From: an uncultured Lachnospiraceae bacterium
Lineage (GTDB): Bacteria > Bacillota > Clostridia > Lachnospirales > Lachnospiraceae
DNA: 64,000 nt
Assembly: GCA_947626435.1 (NCBI GenBank)
Contig: CANQSB010000008.1
Span: forward strand, 61,561-125,560
Reading direction: 5' to 3'
Of the stretch, positions 18,112 to 27,162 are shown piece after piece (within the stretch, counting starts at the first letter, position 1; each line of letters begins with the position of its first letter). The notes beneath the pieces were generated by a model, which saw only the letters and a list, made by a program, of their open reading frames with translations, made no database searches and was not told the origin of the DNA. The translations under genes were made by a program, and so were the position numbers.

Positions 18112-18524
18112 CTATGATAATACTGATAGTGATTGAGATTGTCACAGTCGGACTTACCACAATCTGGTTTGCGATAGGCGCGCTTGCGGCGGTGATAGTA
18201 TCGTCGTTTTGCGGCAACGTATTTCTGCAGGTGATTGTATTTTTGATAGTGTCTTTGGGCATGCTGATATTTACAAGGCCGTTAGCCGTAAAATACATAA
18301 ACACATCAAGGACAAAGACAAACTACGAGGGAATTATTGGCAAGGTAGTGCGCATAACCAAGGACGTGGATAACCTTAATGACACGGGAAACGCCGTTGT
18401 AAACGGTCAGGAGTGGACAGTCAAAGCCGCGGACATTAACACAAAAATACCCGCAGGCAGCCTTGCCAAGGTAGTGGACATAAAAGGCGTAAAGCTGATA
18501 GTCGAAAAATACGAGGACCAGTGA
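18018..18524 (+). CDS. NfeD family membrane protein
   Basis: A 168-residue protein with hydrophobic segments at about residues 25-50 and 55-80, then a C-terminal OB-fold-like NfeD domain (GIIGKVVRITKDV, VNGQEWTVKA). NfeD proteins usually partner an SPFH protein, and one follows directly. ATG 18018 is 7 bases after AAAGGAGG. The N-terminal 23 residues come from a repeat-mediated insertion: MNVMVWLA occurs twice, so ancestral proteins would start at ATG 18087. The insert adds a polar stretch (DYISKWYDGRNC) before the first membrane segment. Confidence 0.88.
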   Translation: MNVMVWLADYISKWYDGRNCGSSMNVMVWLAAMIILIVIEIVTVGLTTIWFAIGALAAVIVSSFCGNVFLQVIVFLIVSLGMLIFTRPLAVKYINTSRTKTNYEGIIGKVVRITKDVDNLNDTGNAVVNGQEWTVKAADINTKIPAGSLAKVVDIKGVKLIVEKYEDQ

Positions 18525-18625
18525 AAAAGACAGTGGACAAAATCCCAAAAAGAACATAAAATAAAAACAGACAGTACAGAATAATGCGGGGAAAATCCCT
18601 GCATACAAAAAGGAGGAACAAATAA

Positions 18626-19537
18626 ATGGTACCGTTTCTGATAATATTATTTGTAATCATAGTAATTCTGGCGTCAAACGTGCGTATAGTGCCGCAGGCA
18701 TACGCGTATGTAATTGAGCGCCTTGGCGGGTATGCCGCGACATGGGGAGTGGGGCTTCATTTCAAGATACCCTTCCTTGACAGAGTTGCCAAAAAGGTAA
18801 ACCTAAAGGAGCAGGTAGTAGATTTCCCGCCCCAGCCCGTTATCACAAAGGATAACGTAACAATGCAGATTGACACTGTAGTGTTTTTCCAGATTACGGA
18901 TCCAAAGATGTACGCATACGGCGTAGACAACCCGATTATGGCTATCGAAAAGCTGACAGCCACAACGCTCAGAAATATCATCGGCGAGATGGAGCTTGAC
19001 CAGACGCTCACTTCAAGGGAAGTAATCAACACAAGCATGCGTTCAGCCCTTGACGTGGCGACAGACCCCTGGGGCATCAAGGTAAACCGCGTGGAGCTTA
19101 AAAACATCATTCCGCCCGAGGCAATCAGAAACGCGATGGAAAAGCAGATGAAGGCAGAGCGTGAAAGACGTGAGGCAATCCTAAAAGCAGAGGGCGAAAA
19201 GAAGTCCACAATCCTTGTTGCGGAAGGTCAAAAGGAGTCCGCAATCCTTGAGGCGGAGGCTGAAAAGCAGGCAGCAATCTTACGCGCCGAGGCTGAAAAG
19301 GAAAGAAGAATCCGCGAGGCGGAAGGTCAGGCGGAGGCTATCCGCGTAGTGCAGATGGCAAACGCGGAGGGTATCAAGTTCCTCAGGGAAGCGGGCGCTG
19401 ATGATGCCGTGCTTACGATAAAGAAGCTTGAAGCCTTTGAAAAAGCCGCAAACGGTAACGCGACAAAGATAATAATACCGTCTGAAATTCAGGGCGTGGC
19501 AGGGCTTGTAAAATCAGTGGGAGAAGTCCTGAAATAA
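18626..19537 (+). CDS. SPFH/stomatin family membrane scaffold protein
   Basis: A 303-residue protein with one N-terminal membrane segment (residues 2-18) and an SPFH/band 7 domain (20-190: VPQAYAYVIERLGGY, NLKEQVVDFPPQPVITKDNV). A long Ala/Glu coiled coil (190-245) with repeated EAE(K)..A.L.AE is typical of QmcA/slipin proteins. These assemble membrane microdomains. Ribosome site AGGAGG. It pairs with the NfeD protein 100 bases upstream, the usual NfeD-SPFH arrangement. Confidence 0.94.
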   Translation: MVPFLIILFVIIVILASNVRIVPQAYAYVIERLGGYAATWGVGLHFKIPFLDRVAKKVNLKEQVVDFPPQPVITKDNVTMQIDTVVFFQITDPKMYAYGVDNPIMAIEKLTATTLRNIIGEMELDQTLTSREVINTSMRSALDVATDPWGIKVNRVELKNIIPPEAIRNAMEKQMKAERERREAILKAEGEKKSTILVAEGQKESAILEAEAEKQAAILRAEAEKERRIREAEGQAEAIRVVQMANAEGIKFLREAGADDAVLTIKKLEAFEKAANGNATKIIIPSEIQGVAGLVKSVGEVLK

Positions 19538-19589
19538 AATGCGGCTATGGGGCTGCCAAATAACAGTGAAAATTTGGGAAGGTGCGGTT

Positions 19590-20333
19590 ATGACAAGGAT
19601 ATTGATACTGGAGGACAGCGAGGAGAGCTTAAAGGCGCTCACGGCTATGGCTGAAAGCGTATCCGACAAAGTAACCGCGGTTCCCGTCAAAAGCCTGGAG
19701 GAGGCAAGATGCGCGTTAAAAGACGCTGACAGCCCGTTTCAGGCTTTTTTGCTTGACATAAATCTTGACATAAATGACAACAGCGACATTTCGGGCATTA
19801 CCTTTGCAAATGAGGTGCGCGCCATAAAGCAGTACGCGTTTACGCCGATAGTAATGATAACATCGCTTGCCAGTATGGAGCTTAGGGCGTACAGGGAGCT
19901 GCATTGTTACCAGTACCTTGTAAAGCCTTACAGCGAGGAGGATGTGAAGGCGCTCATAGGCAGGCTGCTCTTTATGTCACAGTCGGGAGATGTGCGAGAG
20001 CGCTTTATTATTGTAAAAAAATCGGGAATAAACTATAAGCTTTTCTGCAAGGACATAATATGCCTGAAGGCAGTGCCAAGGGGAGTGTGCTTTATGCTTG
20101 CTGACGGAGAGCTGAATATCCCCTATGCCACGATAAAACAGCTCTTGGAAAAGCTGCCGAGAGAACGCTTTGTCCAGATACATCGAATGTGCGTAATAAA
20201 CGCGGATTACATTGAAAATGTGGATTTCGTAAACGGCATAATCGCCTTAAAGGGCGGTATTACAGCGGAGGTGGGCGTGACCTTTAAAAATAAGCTTAAG
20301 TATATGCTTATAGGAGGAGACGCAGATGAGTGA
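19590..20333 (+). CDS. LytTR response regulator
   Basis: A 247-residue regulator. The receiver domain (residues 1-120) has acidic EDS near the N-terminus, the phospho-acceptor Asp in FLLDINLD, and Lys in YLVKPYS. The C-terminal LytTR DNA-binding domain (145-245) includes VQIHRMCVINADYIENVD. I start at ATG 19590; an earlier ATG at 19539 directly abuts the SPFH gene and adds a non-family extension. The gene overlaps its kinase by 8 bases. The pair resembles AgrA-AgrC, but no peptide gene is visible nearby. Confidence 0.93.
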   Translation: MTRILILEDSEESLKALTAMAESVSDKVTAVPVKSLEEARCALKDADSPFQAFLLDINLDINDNSDISGITFANEVRAIKQYAFTPIVMITSLASMELRAYRELHCYQYLVKPYSEEDVKALIGRLLFMSQSGDVRERFIIVKKSGINYKLFCKDIICLKAVPRGVCFMLADGELNIPYATIKQLLEKLPRERFVQIHRMCVINADYIENVDFVNGIIALKGGITAEVGVTFKNKLKYMLIGGDADE

Positions 20334-21174
20334 GGGAAAATGGCGTTTCTGGTACAGGATTTTCTGCGTTATTGCGCTTTTGGCGGCGGTTTATCTGTTG
20401 GCGGATTTGTATTTGAGCAATACGCTTGATTTCAAGGTTGCGCTGCTTTTTGGCATAATTTTTTCAGTGATAATACTGGGCTTTCTTGACTGGGGGCAGA
20501 GCCGTGCGGCTATGAAAAGGCAGGAGCAGGAGCTTAGGATTTATAAGTATTATATACGTCCGCTCGAGGAACTGATAAAGGATATACGCGCAAGGCAGCA
20601 CGAATTTGACAACCATATGAACGCGATACTGAATATGCACGTTACCATTGACACATATGACGAGCTTGTCAGGGCGCAGTCCGCATACGGGAAAAGCATA
20701 TATGGCGGCAAGGTGCGCAGCAATCCCGCGCTGCTGCGCATTTCGGACAAAATACTTGCAGGCTTTCTCTACAGTAAGATAATCAGTGCGCCGAGTTTTA
20801 TAAACATAGATGTCCAAGTCCTGAATCAGGAGATAGTCACGCCCGTTTCCGAGCATTTCCTTGTGGAAATAATAGGCACTCTTACGGACAATGCTTTTGA
20901 GGCGGCTACGCCAGAGCTTAATGAGGTTGAGATGGTTCTTGACGCAAAGGACGATAAGCTTATTTTTATGATTAAAAATCAGGCGGAAGGGATAAAAATA
21001 GGCGACATTGAGCATTTTTTCGAGAAGGGATACACCACAAAGACAAACATTGAGGGCAGGGGGCTTGGGCTGTATCAGGCAAGGCGCATAGCCAAGGCAA
21101 ACGGCGGCGAGATAACGGTAGAGCTGCTTTCGGGTATCAAAAGCCAAGAGATATGCTTTAGGGTGGAGATATAA
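20326..21174 (+). CDS. GHKL sensor histidine kinase (AgrC-like)
   Basis: A 282-residue kinase. Two N-terminal membrane segments (about 9-29 and 37-54) replace the usual six or seven of AgrC. The phospho-acceptor region is RQHEFDNHMNAIL (about residue 100), and the ATP-binding domain has TLTDNAFEAA and GRGLGLYQARRI. The start overlaps the end of the response regulator, so the two are translationally coupled. The small membrane region suggests it senses a membrane or cytoplasmic cue; this is inference. Confidence 0.92.
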   Translation: MSEGKWRFWYRIFCVIALLAAVYLLADLYLSNTLDFKVALLFGIIFSVIILGFLDWGQSRAAMKRQEQELRIYKYYIRPLEELIKDIRARQHEFDNHMNAILNMHVTIDTYDELVRAQSAYGKSIYGGKVRSNPALLRISDKILAGFLYSKIISAPSFINIDVQVLNQEIVTPVSEHFLVEIIGTLTDNAFEAATPELNEVEMVLDAKDDKLIFMIKNQAEGIKIGDIEHFFEKGYTTKTNIEGRGLGLYQARRIAKANGGEITVELLSGIKSQEICFRVEI

Positions 21175-21211
21175 TATTAAACAAATGTTCGGTTAAGAAA
21201 TGAATATTTAC

Positions 21212-21240
21212 TTGAAAAAAAACGGGGCTTATGTTATACT
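21212..21240 (+). promoter_or_regulatory. pyrE promoter
   Basis: TTGAAA, a 17-base spacer and TATACT. The leader is about 80 bases with no PyrR attenuator recognised. Confidence 0.7.
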
Positions 21241-21327
21241 GTACAAGTATATTTAGGTTTGCCTAATTTAGCAATTAGGGCGTATGACGTTTGCAGCGCC
21301 AGCCAAGGCGGCGGAATGGAGATTTAT

Positions 21328-22002
21328 ATGGAACAGTACAAAAAAGAGTTTATAGAGTTCATGGTAGACAGCAACGTCTTAAAATTTGGTGAGTTTACGC
21401 TAAAAAGCGGCAGGAAATCACCGTTTTTTATGAACGCGGGCGCATATGTGACAGGCTCACAGCTAAAAAAGCTTGGAGAATATTACGCAAAGGCAGTCTA
21501 CGATAACTACGGCGCTGACTTTGACGTGCTTTTTGGTCCCGCATACAAGGGAATACCGCTTGCAGTCACTACGGCAATTGCATTCAGCGAACTTTATGGC
21601 AAGGAGATAAGGTACTGTTCAAACAGAAAAGAAGTAAAGGACCACGGCGATACAGGCATACTCCTTGGCAGCAGTTTAAATGACGGCGACAGGGTAGTGA
21701 TTATCGAGGACGTGACTACATCAGGCAAATCAATTGAGGAGACATTTCCTATATTAAAGGCGCAGGCTAATGTCGAAGTGGTGGGGCTGATGGTGAGCCT
21801 AAACCGACAGGAGCGCGGCAAGACACAGATGAATGCCCTTGCGGAGATACGCGAGACATACGGTATAAAGACAGGCGCCATAGTTACCATGGAGGAAGTG
21901 ACAGAGCACCTTTACAACAGGGAATACAACGGCAGGATTTTGATAGATGACGGCATAAAGGCAAAAATAGACGCTTATTATGAGCAGTATGGAGCAAAGT
22001 AG
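21328..22002 (+). CDS. pyrE: orotate phosphoribosyltransferase
   Basis: A 224-residue enzyme making OMP from orotate and PRPP in pyrimidine synthesis. The PRPP-binding motif is VVIIEDVTTSGKS (about residues 125-137), and the N-terminal block LKSGRKSPFFMNAG is characteristic. I start at ATG 21328 by family comparison; ATG 21316 four codons earlier also has a possible site. It is the only pyrimidine gene in the window. Confidence 0.96.
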   Translation: MEQYKKEFIEFMVDSNVLKFGEFTLKSGRKSPFFMNAGAYVTGSQLKKLGEYYAKAVYDNYGADFDVLFGPAYKGIPLAVTTAIAFSELYGKEIRYCSNRKEVKDHGDTGILLGSSLNDGDRVVIIEDVTTSGKSIEETFPILKAQANVEVVGLMVSLNRQERGKTQMNALAEIRETYGIKTGAIVTMEEVTEHLYNREYNGRILIDDGIKAKIDAYYEQYGAK

Positions 22003-22016
22003 GAGAGATGGAAGAT

Positions 22017-22169
22017 ATGGACGAGAAGGTATTTAAAATGATGGGGCGTTCAGGCGCTTTGTCGGTCACGATAGGAGTTATTGCGATAGTATTTGGGCTG
22101 GCGAGCGGGGTTCTGCTCTTAATCAGCGGAGGAAGGCTGCTTGCGGGCAAGTCCAAGATTTTATTCTGA
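22017..22169 (+). CDS. 50-residue single-span membrane protein
   Basis: A short frame directly after pyrE, starting at ATG 22017 with AGGAG upstream (ATG 22008 is an in-frame alternative too close to the ribosome site). The product has a polar N-terminus, one hydrophobic segment (about residues 15-37) and the tail GGRLLAGKSKILF. It is small enough to be missed by gene finders. No known family. Coupling with pyrE suggests co-transcription. Confidence 0.65.
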   Translation: MDEKVFKMMGRSGALSVTIGVIAIVFGLASGVLLLISGGRLLAGKSKILF

Positions 22170-22178
22170 TTAGGCGTA

Positions 22179-22208
22179 AAATGGGCATTTCGCACGGAAT
22201 GCCCATTT
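22179..22208. terminator. hairpin after the pyrE transcript
   Basis: AAATGGGCATT pairs perfectly with AATGCCCATTT around an 8-base loop. There is no clear T-run after it, so termination may be partial. Confidence 0.5.
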
Positions 22209-22227
22209 CGTATGGGAAGGCGCGGCA

Positions 22228-22560
22228 ATGCTGAAATTGATTAAAAAACCAGGCTACATTTTCACCAACAAGAGAAATCCCAAGCGAGGTATAATGTCAC
22301 TGATTTTGGGACTGATATCGGCGGCATCGGTTTTTATTGCGGTTTACCTCACGGTTGGGAGAGGCGGAGAGGCGCAGATGAACTACGGGACAGTCATTCT
22401 GCTGTCGATAGCCTATGCGGGGACAGGGCTTGGGCTTGGCATTAGTGCATTTATGGAGAAGGACATTTACCGCTTTTTCCCGATTGCGGGAATAATATTT
22501 AATGCGATAGCCTTTGCAGAGTGCGGATTTATTTTATATTTAGGAGTGACAGGCATATGA
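22228..22560 (+). CDS. small membrane protein, three spans
   Basis: A 110-residue protein with hydrophobic segments at about 22-43, 56-75 and 85-107. The N-terminal KKPGYIFTNKRNPKRGIMS is positively charged and should stay in the cytoplasm. Similar proteins of unknown function occur in Lachnospiraceae. Its stop overlaps the start of the M29 peptidase gene (ATGA), so the two are coupled. Confidence 0.8.
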   Translation: MLKLIKKPGYIFTNKRNPKRGIMSLILGLISAASVFIAVYLTVGRGGEAQMNYGTVILLSIAYAGTGLGLGISAFMEKDIYRFFPIAGIIFNAIAFAECGFILYLGVTGI

Positions 22561-24632
22561 CGGATATGGAGCTTTTGCGTGAAAGATATGAGCTTTCAGT
22601 CGGGCGCATACGTGAGATAGCGGACAGGCAGGAGTCAGCCGATAAATATAAGGAATATTTTAAGCGGACAGCGGAGTTTACCATGCTTGCCGTTCAAGCC
22701 TATGAAAAGGCAGGTGAGGGCTTTTTTGCGCAGGCGGGCGGCAGTACGATTGATGAGCTGCGCGCGGCAAACAGGGCGCTTTACGCTGATATTTTGGACG
22801 GCAATTACAGCATAAGCTATGCCAACCCTGAATATGCATGCAGGCAGCTTGGCGCTGGCTTTGGCAGGCTGTTTTCGTTTCTGTACGCGGAGCTTCGCAG
22901 CATGATTTCCTTTGCGTTTGAGCGTGACCTTGAAAATATTGTTATCAGACTGGAGCTTTTTCTGGAGATATACGGCGTGTTTGAGTATGCGCACAGCGAG
23001 GACATAGAACCGCGTGAGAGCGACATACAGGAGAGCATGTACTGGTTTGTGAGCGATTACTCTGAGCCCGCGATGTTCAGGCGCGTGGAGGCGCAGGTAA
23101 ATCCCGAGCGCGATTTTGCCGTAAAAATCGTATGCGAAAGCGATTTGAGTGACATAAGGTATCTCTATGCTTATGGGGAATATATTTCTCCTGAAATAGA
23201 AAAAATGGCGGTTTATCTCAATACTCTGCCGCAGGAGCGCATACAGCTTATCGCGGACACATACACGGAAGGATACCGCATTGGCTTTGTGAAGGGCAAC
23301 AAGGATTTGAGCAAAAAGGAAACTGTTGATATCCGCTATGTGCTGGGCTTTGAGCGGATTGTGAAGGCGGCGATTGCAAACTTTGAAAAAATGGGTTTAA
23401 AGCCTGTAATCTACCGCGCAAACGACACTATTTTCCATACAAAGGGCGCGGCAAAGACAGGCTTTTACGGGGCGATTGCAAATAAACAGTACGATTATGA
23501 CCACAAAGACGATATAGCGCTGTTTCTCGACAAGCGCCTTGTGAACCGCAAGCTTGAAGTGCAGAGACTCGCATATGAGGCAAATAAGGATATGGCGGCA
23601 AAATACGCAGGACCTGCCGTCATTGAGGTCTTTGGCGAGACACCGTTTGCGCCTGTGCATAAAAAAGAGGCGGCATCATTAAGCGGCGAGCAGCAGAAGC
23701 TTTCGGCGGAGCTTAGGGGCGCGTCGGCGGACATCACGGGCGAATATATAAAAGGCGACGAGAGAAGCTTTACGATAATAGCGTTCCCAGTGCCTGATAT
23801 TGGAGACAAATTTGAGGAGATTTTTGATGAAACAGTCAGGCTTAATACGCTTGATTATACCACATATGAGCGTATTCAGGCGGTTTTGATAAGCGCGCTT
23901 GACAGGGCGGATTATGTGGAGATAAAGGGAATGAACGGCAATAAAACCAATCTCCGCGTGCAGCTTTGCAGACTGAATGTGCCTGATAAGGAAACAAAAT
24001 TTGAAAATTGCGTCGCAGACGTAAATATTCCAGTAGGCGAGGTTTTCACGTCGCCTGTGCTTGAAGGGACAAATGGCATTCTGCATGTGAGTCGTGTATT
24101 TTTAGACGAGCTTGAATACAAAAATCTTGAGCTTGAGTTTAAAGACGGAAAAATCGCCGCTTACACATGCGCAAATTTTGATGATGAAGAAGAAAACAGA
24201 AAATATGTTAAGGCGAATGTGCTGTTTAATTATGATACGCTTCCTATGGGAGAGTTTGCGATTGGCACAAATACCACAGCGTATATGACGGCAAAAAAAT
24301 ACGATATAGCAAACCGTTTCCCTATCCTTATCGCTGAGAAGACAGGACCGCATTTTGCAGTCGGCGATACGTGTTATTCAAGAAGCGAGGAGGTGCGCGT
24401 GTACAATGAAGACGGCAAGGAAATTGTCGCAAAGGACAACTCCGTTTCTATACTAAGGAAAACTGAGCCGTCAAAGGCGTATTTTGGGTGCCATACAGAC
24501 ATTACGATACCGTATGACGAGCTTGGCTCAATAATCGCCTACGACTATGACAAAAACGCGTATCCTATTATAGAAAGCGGCAGGTTCGTGCTTGAAGGCA
24601 CGCAGGAATTAAATAAAGCGTTTGAGGAATAA
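22557..24632 (+). CDS. M29 family aminopeptidase
   Basis: A 691-residue protein. The C-terminal 380 residues match thermophilic M29 metallo-aminopeptidases: GEVFTSPVLEGTNGILHVSR, MGEFAIGTN, EKTGPHFAVGDTCYS and CHTDITIPY, which supply the Glu, His, Tyr and Asp metal ligands. The N-terminal 300 residues are an extra helical domain not part of the classic enzyme. ATG 22557 overlaps the upstream stop; AGGAG lies 10 bases before. It probably trims N-terminal residues from peptides in the cytoplasm. Confidence 0.88.
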   Translation: MTDMELLRERYELSVGRIREIADRQESADKYKEYFKRTAEFTMLAVQAYEKAGEGFFAQAGGSTIDELRAANRALYADILDGNYSISYANPEYACRQLGAGFGRLFSFLYAELRSMISFAFERDLENIVIRLELFLEIYGVFEYAHSEDIEPRESDIQESMYWFVSDYSEPAMFRRVEAQVNPERDFAVKIVCESDLSDIRYLYAYGEYISPEIEKMAVYLNTLPQERIQLIADTYTEGYRIGFVKGNKDLSKKETVDIRYVLGFERIVKAAIANFEKMGLKPVIYRANDTIFHTKGAAKTGFYGAIANKQYDYDHKDDIALFLDKRLVNRKLEVQRLAYEANKDMAAKYAGPAVIEVFGETPFAPVHKKEAASLSGEQQKLSAELRGASADITGEYIKGDERSFTIIAFPVPDIGDKFEEIFDETVRLNTLDYTTYERIQAVLISALDRADYVEIKGMNGNKTNLRVQLCRLNVPDKETKFENCVADVNIPVGEVFTSPVLEGTNGILHVSRVFLDELEYKNLELEFKDGKIAAYTCANFDDEEENRKYVKANVLFNYDTLPMGEFAIGTNTTAYMTAKKYDIANRFPILIAEKTGPHFAVGDTCYSRSEEVRVYNEDGKEIVAKDNSVSILRKTEPSKAYFGCHTDITIPYDELGSIIAYDYDKNAYPIIESGRFVLEGTQELNKAFEE

Positions 24633-24640
24633 ATTTTCCA

Positions 24641-24676
24641 TAATAAGTTGACGAAAAGACTTATTATCAGTAAACT
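24641..24676 (+). promoter_or_regulatory. purE operon promoter with palindromic operator
   Basis: TTGACG (24648) and TAAACT (24671) are 17 bases apart. A perfect inverted repeat TAATAAGT / ACTTATTA (24641-24648, 24659-24666) surrounds the -35, so a repressor could block RNA polymerase there. It does not resemble the Bacillus PurR box. Confidence 0.5.
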
Positions 24677-24758
24677 AAAAGAAGCAGGCAGCTGTAAAGG
24701 CATAATGATAAAAGGAAAAATATCAGCAGGATGAAAATAATGAAACGGGGGTATATAT

Positions 24759-25271
24759 ATGGCACAGGTTGGAATTGTTATGGGCTCTGATTCGGATATG
24801 CCTGTTATGGCTAAGGCGGCAGATATTTTGGAGGAGCTTGGCGTATCGTATGAGATGACAATAATATCGGCGCACAGAGAGCCTGACGTGTTTTTTGAAT
24901 ATGCAAAATCCGCGGAGGAAAAGGGCTATAAAGTAATAATTGCGGGCGCAGGCATGGCGGCGCATCTTCCCGGAATGTGTGCGGCGATTTTTCCGATGCC
25001 TGTTATCGGAATACCTATGCACACTACTTCGCTCGGCGGTCGTGATTCGCTTTATTCAATCGTGCAGATGCCGTCGGGCATTCCAGTAGCGACAGTAGCG
25101 ATAAACGGCGGTGCAAACGCGGGGCTGCTTGCGGCGAAGATTTTGGCGACGTCAGACAAGGCGCTGCTTGACAAGCTCAAAGCATACTCGCAGTCATTAA
25201 AGGAACAGGTCGAGAAAAAGGACGCGAGATTAAAGGAGATAGGTTATAAGGAGTATCTTAACAATAAATAA
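24759..25271 (+). CDS. purE: N5-carboxyaminoimidazole ribonucleotide mutase
   Basis: A 170-residue class I PurE that moves CO2 within N5-CAIR to form CAIR in purine synthesis. Clear blocks are VGIVMGSDSDMPVM, ISAHREP, AGMAAHLPGMCA and PVIGIPM. Length is typical. No purK is visible in the window, so N5-CAIR synthesis must be encoded elsewhere or bypassed. First gene of purE-purM-purN-purD. Confidence 0.97.
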   Translation: MAQVGIVMGSDSDMPVMAKAADILEELGVSYEMTIISAHREPDVFFEYAKSAEEKGYKVIIAGAGMAAHLPGMCAAIFPMPVIGIPMHTTSLGGRDSLYSIVQMPSGIPVATVAINGGANAGLLAAKILATSDKALLDKLKAYSQSLKEQVEKKDARLKEIGYKEYLNNK

Positions 25272-25413
25272 TAATGCATAATGATAAAGAACTTAAGTTT
25301 TTTGGATGTTTACGGAAAGTACAGAGAAATCGTTTCTACCGCAGACAGTTTACGATAGAGGTTTTATATTTCCGGAGATAAGCATTTGCGGTATTAAAAG
25401 AATGGAGGTTTTT

Positions 25414-26439
25414 ATGGACTACAAAAAAGCGGGCGTGGACATAGAGGCAGGCTACAAATCCGTCGAGCTTATGAAAGAGCATATAAAGGCGACAATGCGC
25501 CCCGAAGTGCTTGGCGGCATAGGCGGATTTTCGGGAGCTTTTTCCATGGAAAAAATAAAGGGAATGGAAAAACCGACACTTGTGTCAGGTACAGACGGCG
25601 TCGGCACAAAGCTCAAGCTTGCGTTTCTGCTGGACAAGCATGACACGATAGGGATTGATTGCGTAGCCATGTGCGTGAACGATATAGCATGCGCCGGAGG
25701 AGAGCCGTTGTTTTTTCTTGACTATATCGCGTGCGGTAAAAATGAGCCTGAAAAAATCGCGACTATTGTAAAGGGCGTGGCGGAAGGCTGCATACAGTCG
25801 GGCGCGGCGCTAATAGGCGGCGAGACGGCAGAGCACCCAGGACTTATGCCTGAAGACGAGTATGACTTGGCTGGCTTTGCAGTAGGTCTTGTAGATGAAA
25901 AGGACTTAATTACCGGTGCGGATTTAAAGGCGGGCGATACACTTATAGGCATTGCGTCAAGCGGAGTGCACAGCAACGGTTTTTCACTTGTGCGCAAGGT
26001 CTTTGAGATGACTAGGGAGAGCCTGGATACATATTATGACGAGCTAGGCAGGACACTTGGCGAGACGCTTTTAGAGCCGACAAGGATTTACGTCAAGGCT
26101 TTAAAGAGCGTAAAGGACGCGGGCGTGAAGATAAAAGCGTGCAGCCATATTACCGGCGGCGGATTTTATGAAAATGTTCCGCGTATGCTTCCGGATAATA
26201 TCCATGCGGTCATTAAAAAGGACAGCTATGAAGTGCCCGCGATATTTAAGCTGCTGCAGCAAAAGGGCGGCATTGACGAGCATATGATGTATAATACTTA
26301 CAATATGGGCATAGGCATGGTAGTGGCTGTATCTCCCTCAGATGTTGATAAGGCTATGGCGGCAATTAGGGCAGCAGGCGAGAGCTGTTATGTCATTGGT
26401 GAGACAAAACAGGGCGAAAAGGGTGTGACATTATGCTAA
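25414..26439 (+). CDS. purM: phosphoribosylformylglycinamidine cyclo-ligase (AIR synthetase)
   Basis: A 341-residue enzyme converting FGAM to AIR with ATP. Motifs include [14 protein letters not shown] at the N-terminus, [33 protein letters not shown] and [10 protein letters not shown]. Start ATG 25414 follows TGGAGG; upstream in-frame codons run into non-coding leader. The last 7 bases overlap purN. Confidence 0.97.
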   Translation: MDYKKAGVDIEAGYKSVELMKEHIKATMRPEVLGGIGGFSGAFSMEKIKGMEKPTLVSGTDGVGTKLKLAFLLDKHDTIGIDCVAMCVNDIACAGGEPLFFLDYIACGKNEPEKIATIVKGVAEGCIQSGAALIGGETAEHPGLMPEDEYDLAGFAVGLVDEKDLITGADLKAGDTLIGIASSGVHSNGFSLVRKVFEMTRESLDTYYDELGRTLGETLLEPTRIYVKALKSVKDAGVKIKACSHITGGGFYENVPRMLPDNIHAVIKKDSYEVPAIFKLLQQKGGIDEHMMYNTYNMGIGMVVAVSPSDVDKAMAAIRAAGESCYVIGETKQGEKGVTLC

Positions 26440-27029
26440 GAGTATGCGTATGCGTTTCGGGCGGCGGCACCAACCTGCAGGCTATTATGGATGCGATAGA
26501 CAACGGCACTGTCACAAACACGAAGATAGTGCGCGTGATAAGCAACAACAAAGGCGCATATGCGCTTGAGCGGGCAAGGGCTAAAGGCATCGATGCCGTA
26601 GCAATATCTCCAAAGGATTTTGAAAACAGAGAGCTTTTTAACGATGCGCTTCTTGCGGGCGTTGACGAGGCTGAGCCTGACCTTATTGTTCTGGCGGGCT
26701 TTTTGGTGGTTATTCCGCCTAAAATGATAAAAAAGTATGAGGGACGCATTATAAATATTCATCCCTCGCTGATACCGTCATTTTGCGGGACAGGCTATTA
26801 CGGCTTAAAGGTACACGAGGCGGCACTTGCGCGCGGTGTAAAGGTGACGGGCGCGACAGTCCATTATGTCGATGAGGGGACTGATACAGGACCTATAATA
26901 ATGCAAAAGGCTGTAGAGGTGCTCGACGGCGATACGCCAAAGACACTCCAGCAGCGTGTGATGGAGCAGGCTGAGTGGATAATACTCCCGCAGGCAATCA
27001 ACAGCATTGCAAATAAAAAAGAGCGTTAG
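26433..27029 (+). CDS. purN: phosphoribosylglycinamide formyltransferase
   Basis: A 198-residue folate-dependent enzyme converting GAR to FGAR. Motifs are [17 protein letters not shown], the catalytic Asn-His region [10 protein letters not shown] and [11 protein letters not shown]. It overlaps purM by 7 bases, showing translational coupling in the pur operon. Confidence 0.97.
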   Translation: MLRVCVCVSGGGTNLQAIMDAIDNGTVTNTKIVRVISNNKGAYALERARAKGIDAVAISPKDFENRELFNDALLAGVDEAEPDLIVLAGFLVVIPPKMIKKYEGRIINIHPSLIPSFCGTGYYGLKVHEAALARGVKVTGATVHYVDEGTDTGPIIMQKAVEVLDGDTPKTLQQRVMEQAEWIILPQAINSIANKKER

Positions 27030-27162
27030 AGTGAAAATGTTTTCCGGTAAGCAACCGATAAAGAGCGGAAACAATTAGGCTTGCGCCCGCGCTGCGGCAC
27101 AGGTCATAAAGCATACATATATAAATGGGTTTGAATAAAGGCAGCGTAGAAATGAGGGAGAA

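Noticed and set aside
25336..25380. Purine-riboswitch-like GTTTCTACC and TTTACGATA upstream of purM
   Set aside because: The conserved ATATGG and the P1 and P3 pairings of the purine aptamer are missing; the sequence forms only a small AGAAA/TTTCT hairpin.
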